Shown: positions 39,812 through 48,806 of the stretch, piece by piece
Layout of the letters: every line of letters starts with the position of its first letter
Position numbering within the stretch: the first letter of the stretch is position 1
NCBI GenBank assembly: GCA_016928975.1
Contig: JAFGJR010000179.1
Coordinates: 1-64,000, forward strand
Source: Sedimentisphaerales bacterium
GTDB taxonomy: Bacteria > Planctomycetota > Phycisphaerae > Sedimentisphaerales > SG8-4
Reading direction: 5' to 3'
Length of the DNA stretch: 64,000 nt
Made by a program: the position numbers and the translations under genes
The notes under the pieces: model-generated
The model's input: the letters and a program-made list of their open reading frames with translations, nothing else
Told to the model about the DNA's origin: nothing
The model's database searches: none

Positions 39812-41401
39812 ATGGGCACACCAAAGAGAATCATGTGGGCACTGGTCATTGTGGTCGTCTTCACCGGGGTCGGCTTCGCCAATTGGGCGGACTCGTTCGA
39901 CGGCGGTAACCTGACGCTGACGACGTGGCAGTTTGCGGCGTGTCCGGATGTAATGAAGACCTACAAAGGGTTCACGAAGACAGCCGACGACGGCAACGGC
40001 TACCTGGTGCTGCAAGAGACCAGTCCGTCCGACATACCGACCCTTCTGGGGGCGGCTTTCGGTGCGGCCTTCGGCTCCCCGGAGAAGTTCAAGGATGTTC
40101 GCGTCGGCGCGGTGGTGAACGTGAACGGCGTTGACTGCCAGAACATCTACGGTTTGCTTGCACGTTGCACCTATTTCGTAGACCCGGACGGCAAGCTGAG
40201 CGGCCTGGCGCCGGGCTTCTTCGCCGATGGCTACATCATGTTCATCGGCTACAAGTATGGTCCGGCGAACCTGTGGCTTGAATTGCAGAAGATCAAGACC
40301 AACCAGCACGTCATGGATAAGGACATTGACGTCATGGTCCCGCGGCTGGAGAACGCGCGAAGCTACTACGCGGAGCTCGAGGTTCTTGGAGCGGGCCCGG
40401 TCTATGTGACGGGACGCCTCTATGAGTTCAAGGGCGGCCCACTGGTGGCCCAGACGCCTACGATGGTTGACACCGACGCCAAGGACTGGTGGGAAGACGC
40501 GGGCCCACAGGAGAAGGTCTTCACCGAGGGGGTGAGCGCCGTGTTTGCGGATAATGAGGACCCCGTGCCAGTGGGCTTCTACACCACCTGGGACGATATC
40601 TCCTCCGTCTCCGACGGCCCGACGGCTGTGCTCATGAGCCCGGCCGATGGCGCAACCGGAGTCGCCATGAACGCGGACATGAGCTGGGTTGAGGCTGCCT
40701 TCGCCACCGACCGAGAGGTCTGGTTCGGCCCGGCGGGGAACATGCAGTTGGTGTCGCCCAACCCGGCGAAGGGCAGCTTCGATCCGGGATTGCTCCAGGC
40801 CGGCACAACCTACGAGTGGCGCGTCGATCAAGTTGGCGCCAAGGGCGCCGTGCAGGGACACTCCTGGCGGTTCACAACCGGCGGCGCTCTGGCGGTAGAC
40901 GATTTCGAGTCTTACGCCGACAGCGCCGCGATCGCGGCGGCATGGCCTCACAATATCACGGGCTACGACTACATCTTCCTGGAGACGGGCACCATCCGCC
41001 AGGGCGCCAAGGCGATGAAGTTCACCTACCAGAACGGAGCTGATCCCTTCATCACCGAGGCTACCCGGACATTCGCCACAGCTCAGGATTGGACGATCGG
41101 GAATCCCACCCAGCTTTCCATGGACTTCCGCGGCGTAAAGGACAACGTGGAACAGCCGCTGTATGTGATCGTCGAGGATGACGCCGGAAACACGGCGAGG
41201 GTCGCGCATCCGGCCGCCTACGCGGTCCAGTCGGAACCCTGGCGCACGTGGGATATCGATCTGGCCGACTTTGCCGGCGTGGATCTGGCAGCCGTCAAGA
41301 AGGTGACGCTCGGCACCGGGTCCGGCTCCGATTCCGGCCAGGCGAGTGGAGATGTCGATACGCTCTATATCGACGACGTGCGCCTGAAGGTTGCCCCGTA
41401 A
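39812..41401 (+). CDS. Secreted multi-domain protein with Fn3-like and carbohydrate-binding-like domains
   Basis: A 529-residue exported protein of the type common in polysaccharide-degrading Phycisphaerae. Signal peptide ending near TGVGFANWADSF. N-terminal ~200 residues form a LamG-like or jelly-roll region (DSFDGGNLTLTTWQF). The middle, SPADGATGVAMNADMSW to GTTYEWRVDQVG, is fibronectin-like. The C-terminal ~160 residues (AVDDFESYADSAAI, WRTWDIDLADFAGV, DTLYIDDVRL) resemble a galactose-binding-like domain. GAGGAG precedes the ATG. No catalytic signature was seen; attachment to glycans is likely. A strong hairpin at 41442-41480 probably ends its transcript. Confidence 0.75.
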   Translation: MGTPKRIMWALVIVVVFTGVGFANWADSFDGGNLTLTTWQFAACPDVMKTYKGFTKTADDGNGYLVLQETSPSDIPTLLGAAFGAAFGSPEKFKDVRVGAVVNVNGVDCQNIYGLLARCTYFVDPDGKLSGLAPGFFADGYIMFIGYKYGPANLWLELQKIKTNQHVMDKDIDVMVPRLENARSYYAELEVLGAGPVYVTGRLYEFKGGPLVAQTPTMVDTDAKDWWEDAGPQEKVFTEGVSAVFADNEDPVPVGFYTTWDDISSVSDGPTAVLMSPADGATGVAMNADMSWVEAAFATDREVWFGPAGNMQLVSPNPAKGSFDPGLLQAGTTYEWRVDQVGAKGAVQGHSWRFTTGGALAVDDFESYADSAAIAAAWPHNITGYDYIFLETGTIRQGAKAMKFTYQNGADPFITEATRTFATAQDWTIGNPTQLSMDFRGVKDNVEQPLYVIVEDDAGNTARVAHPAAYAVQSEPWRTWDIDLADFAGVDLAAVKKVTLGTGSGSDSGQASGDVDTLYIDDVRLKVAP

Positions 41402-41441
41402 CACATTCGGGCAGGCAGATACAGCAGCGGATATGCTTTGA

Positions 41442-41480
41442 ACTTGCGGCAGGGCGGTCGTGAATCGCCCTGCCGCAAGT
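41442..41480. terminator. Strong hairpin terminator between convergent genes
   Basis: ACTTGCGGCAGGGCG (41442-41456) pairs perfectly with CGCCCTGCCGCAAGT (41466-41480) around a 9-base loop. It lies between the stops of two convergent genes, so it can serve both, although no clean T-run follows. Confidence 0.6.
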
Positions 41481-41516
41481 GTCTTCATTGCCTCGTTGAA
41501 TACGGTACGATCCGGG

Positions 41517-43079
41517 CTACTTCTCGATCTCCAGCACGACGACCGATTTCGCAGGCAGCGTCGCTTCGAAACCGCCCTCCGTGACCTTCGCCTCGTTGAA
41601 CGCTGCCGGTTGCACCACACCGGGGTTCTCGAAGGTATTGTGTGCGGTGATCTCGCCGCCTGTCAGGATCTGTCCGGTGATTCGCTTGGGCGTGAAGCCC
41701 TGGACCTGGACCTTGAGACTCACCGCGGCGTGCGGGTCAATGTTGCACAGCGACACGTGAATCTTGCCGTTGCCGTCCTGTGAGGCGGATACGCTCATCG
41801 CCGGCAGCGTGTCGGACTCGAACGTGTAGTCGGGACCGCTCAGCTCCGTCGGCAGCATCGTCGCGTCGTGGTGGACGGTGTACAGGTAGTATACGTAGTA
41901 GGTCGGTGTCAGGACCATCTTCGGACCGTCCGTCAGAATCATGGCCTGAAGGACGTTCACGGTCTGTGCGATGTTCGCCATTCTGACGCGGTCGCAGTGG
42001 TTGTTGAAGATGTTGAGCGTCAGGCCGGCGACCATGGCGTCACGCAGGGAGTTCTGCTGATAGAGGAATCCCGGATTCGTGCCAGGCTCCACCGCGTGCC
42101 AGGCGCCCCATTCATCGAACATGATGGCCACCCGCTTCTGTGGATCGGCCTTGTCCATGATCTCGATGTGTTTGCTCAGAATCTCCTCGATCCGCAGACA
42201 ATTCCTGAGTTGCCAGGACCAGTCGATCTCGGTGAACTGCGTGGCCGAGCGGCTCCTTCTACCGGACCCGCAGTAGTAGTGGGGGGCCAGGCCTGCCATC
42301 TGCCTCCTGGCCTGCTCCATCAGGACCGTGGTCCAGTCGTAGTTGCCTCCGCTCGGGCCGCAGGCGATCTTGAAGATGCGGTTGCCGCTGAAGTTGCGAA
42401 CGTAGGTCTGGTAGCGTCGATATTGATCCGCGTAGAACTCCGGCCGCATGCTGCCGCCGCAGCCCCAGTTCTCGTTGCCGACTCCAAAGTACTTGAGTTT
42501 CCACGGCTGGTCGCGGCCGTTCTGCCGGCGCAGGTCCGCCATCGGGCTCTTGCCGTCGAACGTGATGTACTCGACCCAGTCCGCCATCTCCTCGATGGTT
42601 CCGCTGCCCAGATTGCCGCAGATGTACGGCTCGCAGCCCAACTGCTCACACAAATCCATGAACTCGTGCGTGCCGAAATGGTTGTTCTCGGTGACGCCGC
42701 CCCAGTGGGTGTTGACCATCGTGGGACGCTGCTCCCGCGGTCCGACGCCGTCCCTCCAATGGTATTCGTCTGCGAAGCAGCCGCCCGGCCAGCGGAGAAC
42801 CGGGATCTTGATTCCACGCAAGGCCTGGACGACGTCGTTGCGGATGCCCCGCGTGTTCGGGATGGGACTGTCCTCGCCGACCCAGAAGCCGCCGTAGATG
42901 CAGCGGCCCAGGTGCTCGGCGAAATGGCCGTAGATGTTCCGGTTGATGGTCACTCTGCCCTCGTCGGCCCGGATGGTGAGTTGTGCCGTCTTTTCCTGGG
43001 CCGCCGCCGGATGAGCGACCAGAGCCAGGACGATCGTCATGCCAGCTACAATGACTGCAATTGCTCTCGAGACTCTCAT
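41517..43079 (-). CDS. Secreted GH51 alpha-L-arabinofuranosidase
   Basis: A 520-residue exported enzyme releasing terminal arabinofuranose from arabinans or arabinoxylans. Signal peptide 1-27. [20 protein letters not shown] is the typical GH51 opening; [14 protein letters not shown] is the next conserved strand. GVGNENWG gives acid/base Glu203 and IMFDEWGAW nucleophile Glu323. The C-terminal ~140 residues are the beta-sandwich. AGGAG lies 7 bases before the ATG. It lies 50 bases after the sialidase-like gene on the same strand, a probable operon. Confidence 0.9.
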   Translation of the reverse strand: MRVSRAIAVIVAGMTIVLALVAHPAAAQEKTAQLTIRADEGRVTINRNIYGHFAEHLGRCIYGGFWVGEDSPIPNTRGIRNDVVQALRGIKIPVLRWPGGCFADEYHWRDGVGPREQRPTMVNTHWGGVTENNHFGTHEFMDLCEQLGCEPYICGNLGSGTIEEMADWVEYITFDGKSPMADLRRQNGRDQPWKLKYFGVGNENWGCGGSMRPEFYADQYRRYQTYVRNFSGNRIFKIACGPSGGNYDWTTVLMEQARRQMAGLAPHYYCGSGRRSRSATQFTEIDWSWQLRNCLRIEEILSKHIEIMDKADPQKRVAIMFDEWGAWHAVEPGTNPGFLYQQNSLRDAMVAGLTLNIFNNHCDRVRMANIAQTVNVLQAMILTDGPKMVLTPTYYVYYLYTVHHDATMLPTELSGPDYTFESDTLPAMSVSASQDGNGKIHVSLCNIDPHAAVSLKVQVQGFTPKRITGQILTGGEITAHNTFENPGVVQPAAFNEAKVTEGGFEATLPAKSVVVLEIEK

Positions 43080-43129
43080 GCCATTCTCCTCTAACCTGTG
43101 AAGACATATGCGCGCCGGCGACACATCCG

Positions 43130-44353
43130 TCACGGCGCTGTCCTTCCGGACCATACTGGGTCGCCCGGCCGCCCGCCAGGCGCGGAATCGTTCATTGTCA
43201 ACGTTCTGAAGCTCTTGAATCTATGGAACGTCAGGTAATTGGCATCGTGCTGGCGGGGCGCGGCGTCGGCGCCCTGGCCATACGCCGTCCGAGAGGCAAC
43301 GATCATGTCCTCGCCCTCGAACAGCCAGTCCGGATATTGAAATCCGTGCCGGTCCACGTCAGGGTGGTATAGAACGATGCAGCGGATCTCCCATCGCCGC
43401 AAGTCCGCGGATCGCATCAGAGCTACCGCGTTCCGTACGCGTCCCGGGTCCGGGTCCTCGTGCCCGGGCAGGACAGGGTTGGACAGTGTCCAATAGGCCC
43501 TGGAAACGGGATCATGGCGGATTGTGAATTTCTTGGCGCCCCCTGGGAAGTCGATGAAACCCGTGCCGGGATCGAACGTCGCCTCTTCCCCATCGTTGCT
43601 GACCGCGACAATGGCGGCTTTCTCGCCCTCCGGGCGGTAGTCCACGCGGAGGATATCTGCCACTGACCCCTGGGGCGTCACGACGGCGTTGCCCTCCAGC
43701 CAGCCCCTGAACTGGCCTTGCAGCCACCGGGGGTCGCGGCCCAGGCGGTTGCTTGCGATCCACTTGTCCGCGTCGAGCAGGTTGGCGTCGGCCGGTGCAG
43801 ACATCATAAAGGCACGGAAATGGCTTCCCCAGCCGCCCGGGCCCATGACATCTTCCATACCGCGCCAGATCCGCCCCTGGTGAATCACCACAGGCACCGG
43901 GGCACAGTGATACTTCGCATCGTCCAGGAGCAGGCCGCAGTGTTTGTCTTTCGGGATCGTCCAGGTTCGCCCGCCGTCGCACGAGCGGCTGATAACGGCG
44001 GAGCCGTGGTTCCTGCTCGTGCCCATAAGGTACGCATCCGCACCGACCACAAAGATGCTGGCCCAGTACATGCCCTTGACCGTCGCCAGAGGCTGCCATG
44101 TCGCCCCCCGGTCGGTCGAGTGGAAGACACGGGTGACGGCCTCGCCGTGCTCCGTCGATCCAGGGCCGAATTCATCATGCTTCGCCAGGTACTGGCCGTC
44201 TGAGAGAATCGCGATCCCCGGAGAGCCTACGTAGACCCCTGACGACGACGGGATGTGGTGGATCACGACGCCGGGGACCTGCTCCGGGCCTGCCCCTGCA
44301 AGGCGTACGAGGACTGGAATGATTGAAAGCCACCTGATGGTCCGTCGAAACAT
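43130..44353 (-). CDS. Secreted sialidase-like (BNR/Asp-box) propeller protein
   Basis: A 407-residue exported protein. Short signal peptide ([18 protein letters not shown]). Two Asp-boxes, S-x-D-x-G-x-T-W, are visible: STDRGATW and SCDGGRTW, plus later blades such as [14 protein letters not shown]. The fold is that of the six-bladed sialidases. I did not identify the full Arg triad and Tyr/Glu pair, so sialidase activity is not claimed; many planctomycete homologues are uncharacterised. GAGGA precedes the ATG. Probably co-transcribed with the downstream GH51 gene. Confidence 0.72.
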   Translation of the reverse strand: MFRRTIRWLSIIPVLVRLAGAGPEQVPGVVIHHIPSSSGVYVGSPGIAILSDGQYLAKHDEFGPGSTEHGEAVTRVFHSTDRGATWQPLATVKGMYWASIFVVGADAYLMGTSRNHGSAVISRSCDGGRTWTIPKDKHCGLLLDDAKYHCAPVPVVIHQGRIWRGMEDVMGPGGWGSHFRAFMMSAPADANLLDADKWIASNRLGRDPRWLQGQFRGWLEGNAVVTPQGSVADILRVDYRPEGEKAAIVAVSNDGEEATFDPGTGFIDFPGGAKKFTIRHDPVSRAYWTLSNPVLPGHEDPDPGRVRNAVALMRSADLRRWEIRCIVLYHPDVDRHGFQYPDWLFEGEDMIVASRTAYGQGADAAPRQHDANYLTFHRFKSFRTLTMNDSAPGGRPGDPVWSGRTAP

Positions 44354-44500
44354 GGATATCCTCGGTCCTTTCCGGCCGTGTTGGGCGCTGCCAGGGGGCC
44401 GTGCCCCACGACAGGCACGAGTATAGTCCGGCGCCGGCCCGCCGAAAAACAGAAAAATCACGAAACTGCCGCGATCCATCTGTCATTGACAGAGGGGTTC

Positions 44501-44509
44501 TGGTATACT
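44501..44509 (+). promoter_or_regulatory. Extended -10 promoter candidate
   Basis: TGGTATACT fits an extended -10 (TGnTATAMT) 62 bases before the secreted Gfo/Idh gene. The upstream TTGACA at 44485 is only 12 bases from TATACT and cannot serve as a normal -35. Confidence 0.35.
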
Positions 44510-44571
44510 CCTGTGGCTTGTGGGGCCATCCTGGCAATAGCCCTACTTCTGAGAGAACGTGGAGACAGGAA

Positions 44572-45663
44572 ATGATTCGCACGAGTGTTCTGGTCGCTGT
44601 AGTGATTTGTCTTGTCGGCGCCCCCTTGTGGGCGGCGGAGGAAGCCAAGCTCTTCCGGATCGGCATGATTGGACTCGACACGTCGCACGTCACGGAGTTC
44701 ACGAAGTTGATCAACGATCCGCAGAAGAACACCGGCTGCAAAGTCGTGGTCGGTTACCCCGGCGGCTCCGCCGACGTCGAGGCCTCCGCCAGTCGCGTCC
44801 AGGGATACACGACCGAGATGAAGGACAAATATGGCGTGGAGATCGTCGGCACCATCGAGGAGCTCTGCCGGAAAGTGGACGGCGTCATGCTGGAGAGCGT
44901 GGACGGTCGTCCGCACCTGGAGCAGGTTCGGCCGGTGCTCGCGGCGAAGAAGCCGGTCTTCATCGACAAGCCCGTCGCCGGCAGTTTGCCCCACGTGCTC
45001 GAAGTATTCCGCCTGGCCAAGGAAGCCGCCGTGCCGTGCTGGTCCAGTTCGTCCCTGCGGTACGCTCCCGCCATTCGAGGGGTGAGGAATCGCGAGGAGG
45101 TCGGTGACATTCTTGGTTGCAGCGCGTTCAGTCCGTGCAGTCTCGAGCCGCACCATCCGGATCTCTACTGGTACGGCGTCCACGGAGTGGAGATTCTCTT
45201 CGCGATCATGGGTACCGGATGCGAGTCCGTGCAGCGAGTGCAGACCGACGGCTATGAGTACGTCGTCGGCGTTTGGAAGGGCGGTCGCATCGGCACGTTC
45301 CGCGGACTGCGCGCCGGCAGACTGGACTATGGTGCGCTGGTCTTCGGGTCCAAGGGCATCGTCCGGGTCGGCAACGCCGCCGGTTACGAACCTCTGATCG
45401 ATGAGGTAGTGAAGTTCTTCAAGACCGGTCAGCCGCCCGTCCCTGCGGAGGAGACGATCGAGATCTTTGCCTTCATGAGCGCCGCCGACGAATCCAAAGC
45501 CCAGAACGGCGCTCGCGTCACGCTGAGCTCCGTGCTCGAAGAAGCCCAGAAGGGAGCGCCGGCGCCGGCTGCACCTGCGGCCGAACCGGCACCCGCACCG
45601 GCGACACCTGCGCCTGCGCCAGCGACTCCGGCACCGGCCCCTGCCCCCGCACCGCCGAAATGA
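44572..45663 (+). CDS. Secreted Gfo/Idh/MocA-like protein with Ala-Pro tail
   Basis: A 363-residue exported relative of sugar oxidoreductases. Sec-type signal peptide (LVAVVICLVGAPLWA). The Rossmann start is IGMIGLDTSHVTEF, where the usual GxGxxG is replaced, and FIDKPVAGS occupies the EKP position with Asp-Lys-Pro, keeping the Lys. The C-terminal ~40 residues are an Ala-Pro low-complexity tail, likely a cell-wall spacer. Because it uses Sec export and lacks the normal glycine motif, cofactor binding is doubtful; it may be a non-catalytic relative. AGGA precedes the ATG. Confidence 0.72.
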   Translation: MIRTSVLVAVVICLVGAPLWAAEEAKLFRIGMIGLDTSHVTEFTKLINDPQKNTGCKVVVGYPGGSADVEASASRVQGYTTEMKDKYGVEIVGTIEELCRKVDGVMLESVDGRPHLEQVRPVLAAKKPVFIDKPVAGSLPHVLEVFRLAKEAAVPCWSSSSLRYAPAIRGVRNREEVGDILGCSAFSPCSLEPHHPDLYWYGVHGVEILFAIMGTGCESVQRVQTDGYEYVVGVWKGGRIGTFRGLRAGRLDYGALVFGSKGIVRVGNAAGYEPLIDEVVKFFKTGQPPVPAEETIEIFAFMSAADESKAQNGARVTLSSVLEEAQKGAPAPAAPAAEPAPAPATPAPAPATPAPAPAPAPPK

Positions 45664-45664
45664 T

Positions 45665-45900
45665 CGTAGGGTGTGCTGTGCACACCGTTTCCCTGTACGG
45701 ACCATCAACCCGGGCGCACGTGGATATGGATCGGTGGGCCGAGCCCACCCTACATGAGGGGTGCCGCGGGCCGGCGGTATCCCGGCACACACCACCAATT
45801 CTGGCCTTTCCTCTGGCCTTGCAACCCTGTTTCTGGTATGATATGGGAGACTTCGGCTATGGCACAAACGGATTTGCACTGCGGTGGGCTGTGCCCACCA
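45665..45900. repeat. REP palindromes upstream of the RAYT gene (3 copies)
   Basis: Three short imperfect palindromes: 45665-45686 (GTGTGC type), 45732-45754 and 45881-45900 (GTGGGC type). Each has arms such as GGTGGGC/GCCCACC with a 2-4 base centre, often next to CGTAG or CTACG. The gap before the transposase holds nothing else. Confidence 0.75.
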
Positions 45901-45931
45901 TTTCAATCATCATGCACGTGCGGATGTTGGT

Positions 45932-46507
45932 ATGCCGAACTATCGACGGATATTCTATCCCGGCGGCATGTTCTTCTTCACGGTCGTGACCGAGCGGAGA
46001 CGCCCTTTCCTGCTGGAGCCCTCCGCGCGGCGGTGCCTCCGGGCCGCCATCCGCCAGGTCCAGGCCCGCTACCCATTCGAGGTGACGGCTATCGTCCTGC
46101 TGCCGAATCACCTCCACTGTATCTGGAAGCTCCCCGAGGACGATAGCGACTTCTCCATCCGCTGGGCCTGCATCAAGATGATGTTCTCCAAGCAGTGGCT
46201 GGCCGATGGTGGCAATGAGGTGGTCGTTTCCCAGGCCCGCCACAGCCATCGCGAGCGAGGCGTCTGGCAGAAGCGTTTCTGGGAGCATACGATCCGTGAC
46301 GAGAACGACCTGATCCACCACGTCAACTACATTCATTACAACGCGGTCAAGCACGGCCTGGCGCGCTGTCCGCACGCCTGGCCGCATTCGAGTTTCCATC
46401 GATGGGTAAAGGAGGGCTACTACCATGCCAATTGGCTCTGCGATTGTGGGAGCCGCCGGGGAATCGTCCCGCCGGATTGTTTCCCCGCCACCGTCTGCGG
46501 CGAATGA
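45932..46507 (+). CDS. REP-associated tyrosine transposase (RAYT, Y1/IS200-like)
   Basis: A 191-residue single-strand transposase of the Y1 superfamily. YRRIFYPGGMFFFTVVTERR is the family opening; LLPNHLHCIWKLPEDDSDFS holds the HxH metal-binding pair; FWEHTIRDENDLIHHVNYIH and YNAVKHGL contain the catalytic-tyrosine region. RAYTs are single-copy domesticated transposases that act on REP palindromes; nine such palindromes surround it here. Start at 45932 (MPNYRRIF). Length is normal. A frame of REP-derived sequence at 46425-46733 is not considered a gene. Confidence 0.9.
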   Translation: MPNYRRIFYPGGMFFFTVVTERRRPFLLEPSARRCLRAAIRQVQARYPFEVTAIVLLPNHLHCIWKLPEDDSDFSIRWACIKMMFSKQWLADGGNEVVVSQARHSHRERGVWQKRFWEHTIRDENDLIHHVNYIHYNAVKHGLARCPHAWPHSSFHRWVKEGYYHANWLCDCGSRRGIVPPDCFPATVCGE

Positions 46508-46550
46508 CCTCGCCGCGCCATCGGTCGCCTCCACCGCCCCTGCGTTTGGT

Positions 46551-46682
46551 ATCGGTGTGCCGAGCACACCCTACGTGGTCTCAACCAACGCCGGACGCAC
46601 ACGTAGGGTGGGCTCTGCCCACCGCGAATCCACATGGTCGCAACCGCCGTCAAACCCATGCGTACGGTGGGCTTTGCCCACC
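46551..46682. repeat. REP palindromes downstream of the RAYT gene (3 copies)
   Basis: Copies at 46551-46575 (GTGTGC type), 46602-46623 and 46661-46682 (GTGGGC type). The last two are in the opposite written order (CGTAGGGTGGGC...), so mixed orientations occur, as in BIME-like clusters. Confidence 0.75.
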
Positions 46683-46736
46683 ATCCACCATCCATCGGCC
46701 AACGCCGCCGGATGCAACGATCACAAGGAGTAGAAT

Positions 46737-48638
46737 ATGTCACGCCAATGCGTAGCAGAAAACCGAGCCTCCCCTATTCACGTTATAATCTCCCTCTTTT
46801 GTATCGGTGTGCAGAGCACACCCTACCTGGCTATTAAGGATTCTATTGGAATAAATGCTAAATTGGGATTAGTTGGTTTGGTTTTAGTTTCCCCATCATT
46901 AATAGCAGGAAAAGCTAGTGCAAGAGATATTGAAGGATATGTTGCTATAACCTATATGATAGATGGAATTGGCGGACATCATAGCGGATTAGATTTCATC
47001 GAAGGGGCTACAGATGGACTTGATATTTTTGATCATTTATATGATGAAGTTCCTTCTCCGGATAATGCTCATGTTAAGGGTGTTGGAAGCATTGAAGGAA
47101 GAGAGGCAAGATCTATTGCTCTTCCTCCTATTACTGATGTTGTTGGAGATTCTGCTTCTGAAGGCTTCAATGGAAGCATTGTTGTAAATGAGGGCAAATC
47201 TGTTAGTTTGGAAGATGCTGAAAGTTATCTGACGTGGTCTATCAGTGGATTAGAGGGATGTGATGTTTATATTAATGGGGTAAATGCCCGTGAAAACAGC
47301 AGATTAGACTTTAGTAATATATCTGGCACTTTTGGCCAGGGAGAGCATTCAACTGCAAACTGGAATGTTTATGTTACTTATGTTGGAAGTGGAACACCTG
47401 ACCCTAATGACCCAAATGACCCTAATGAGCCTGTTGATCTGGACAGCTTTCCGGATGTGTTGAGGATCATAAACTGCAGTTGGCAGACCCAATATGCAGG
47501 GTCCCCAGAACATGTGGGACTCTCGTGGGAATTGTGGTACAGGGTGGGAGCTTCAGAAGGGATCGATCCTTACGATGTCACGTTTGAATATCCGAACAAA
47601 ATGATACTGGCGGTCATCTCCGTCGTTGAGGATGTCAAACTTCAGAGGGATGCCCGACCGAAGGGCCATCAAGGGGCCATCTTGCTGGACCTTAGTTGGG
47701 TGTACGGTCCTGAGTACCCTGCGGGGCATAGAACCATCCAACCCAATACGTCCAACTACCTGAAGGTGAGTATGCCCTCCGTGGGCAAGTTCGGCGGGGG
47801 AAAAAGCCTGGTCACCCTCCAGCAGGTATCAAGCGACCCAAACGTCACTTATCCGCCGTGGGATTTGAGGCGGGTCATTGAGGCCGGCGCCGTCGACAAG
47901 GTCAACAACTCCACCAACTTCGGCCAGAAAGTGGGCATCGTGTCTCTGGCGGATATGGTCCAGAAGAGGGTAGTCTTGGAGGAGGCGTATGCACTCTTCG
48001 AGCTTCGCACGGACAAGGTATCTATCGCCGATTACAATGGCGACAAGTTCGTCGATGCAAACGACTACGATTTCTGGGTGAAGGATTACGGCAAGACAGG
48101 CCCGTCTGCCTCCGATATCGCCAGTAAGAAGGACGATAAGATCATCCTGGGCATCCCGGACGGCAGGGTCGATCAGAACGACCTGCTGGCCTTCGAGCAG
48201 GAGAAGGCAAGGTGCTCCAGTGCGGTAGCATCTTCAGTCGAAGGCTTTGAACGACCCCTGGCAAGCGACTGGTCCGTGTCAGGAGATGCCCCCTGGCAGA
48301 TCGCCTCTGCCGTAGCCCATGCGGGAAGCCAATGCATCCAAGCAGGGCTGGTCGGCGATAACCAGGCAAGCGAGCTTCGCTTGACTCGCGACTGCCAAAA
48401 GGGGACCATTCGTTTCTGGCGAAGGACCTCTTGCGAGCAGAACCGGGATTGGTATCGCTTCTTCATCAATGGGGTGCAACAGGAACAGGTCTCTGGCGAG
48501 ACCGACTGGCAGCAGGTCTCCTTCCCGATCACGTGGGCTGGGAAGAAGTACTTCTTATGGTCTTACCAGAAGGATGAGTCGTTTTCCGCCGGCGCGGATA
48601 CCGTCTGGATTGACGACGTGGAGATCATCTCCCCATAA
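46737..48638 (+). CDS. Secreted dockerin-containing protein with an AT-rich N-terminal half (mosaic gene)
   Basis: A 633-residue exported protein. AAGGAG lies 6 bases before the ATG. The first ~35 residues include a REP palindrome (46803-46826, read as CIGVQSTPYLA); the true signal-peptide-like stretch is LGLVGLVLVSPSLIAGKASA. From about 46835 to 47430 codon use is strikingly AT-rich, then switches at a PDPNDPNDPNEP linker to the GC-rich usage of the neighbours. The C-terminal half has two dockerin-like calcium loops (DYNGDKFVDANDYDFW and DGRVDQNDLLAFEQEK) and a final domain ending ADTVWIDDVEII, like carbohydrate-binding modules of this group. No catalytic domain recognised. Confidence 0.72.
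   Translation: MSRQCVAENRASPIHVIISLFCIGVQSTPYLAIKDSIGINAKLGLVGLVLVSPSLIAGKASARDIEGYVAITYMIDGIGGHHSGLDFIEGATDGLDIFDHLYDEVPSPDNAHVKGVGSIEGREARSIALPPITDVVGDSASEGFNGSIVVNEGKSVSLEDAESYLTWSISGLEGCDVYINGVNARENSRLDFSNISGTFGQGEHSTANWNVYVTYVGSGTPDPNDPNDPNEPVDLDSFPDVLRIINCSWQTQYAGSPEHVGLSWELWYRVGASEGIDPYDVTFEYPNKMILAVISVVEDVKLQRDARPKGHQGAILLDLSWVYGPEYPAGHRTIQPNTSNYLKVSMPSVGKFGGGKSLVTLQQVSSDPNVTYPPWDLRRVIEAGAVDKVNNSTNFGQKVGIVSLADMVQKRVVLEEAYALFELRTDKVSIADYNGDKFVDANDYDFWVKDYGKTGPSASDIASKKDDKIILGIPDGRVDQNDLLAFEQEKARCSSAVASSVEGFERPLASDWSVSGDAPWQIASAVAHAGSQCIQAGLVGDNQASELRLTRDCQKGTIRFWRRTSCEQNRDWYRFFINGVQQEQVSGETDWQQVSFPITWAGKKYFLWSYQKDESFSAGADTVWIDDVEIISP
46803..46826. repeat. REP palindrome inside the 5' end of a coding region
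   Basis: GTGTGC-type REP, same core as the copies at 46551 and 48667. It sits about 65 bases after the ribosome binding site and would be translated, between the start codon and the signal-peptide-like segment of the following gene. Confidence 0.7.
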
Positions 48639-48666
48639 CCGGATCGCCGATCCATCCGGATTCTGT

Positions 48667-48786
48667 ACCGGTGTGCAGAGCACACCCTACGTGGGGTGCG
48701 CGGGTTCCGAAATAGAAGACCTGTAGAAGGCATGAACGTCGCTCTCGCGTCAACATTCTATGTTGGTGTGCGGAGCACACCCTACA
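48667..48786. repeat. REP palindromes after the mosaic gene (2 copies)
   Basis: Copies at 48667-48691 and 48762-48786, both GTGTGC type and in the same orientation as those at 46551 and 46803. They fill the spacer between the mosaic gene and the convergent oxidoreductase gene. Confidence 0.75.
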
Positions 48787-48806
48787 CGGGCTTCGAGTTC
48801 TCGCTT

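Noticed and set aside
44485..44509. TTGACA with TATACT as a full promoter
   Set aside because: The spacer is only 12 bases; only the extended -10 part was kept.
46425..46733. A 102-codon plus-strand frame with VPSTPYV-like strings
   Set aside because: It overlaps the transposase gene end and is mostly translated REP sequence.
45665..48786. Possible CRISPR array in the repeat-rich area
   Set aside because: The repeats are palindromic REPs with irregular spacing and mixed orientation, a RAYT gene is present, and no cas genes occur.
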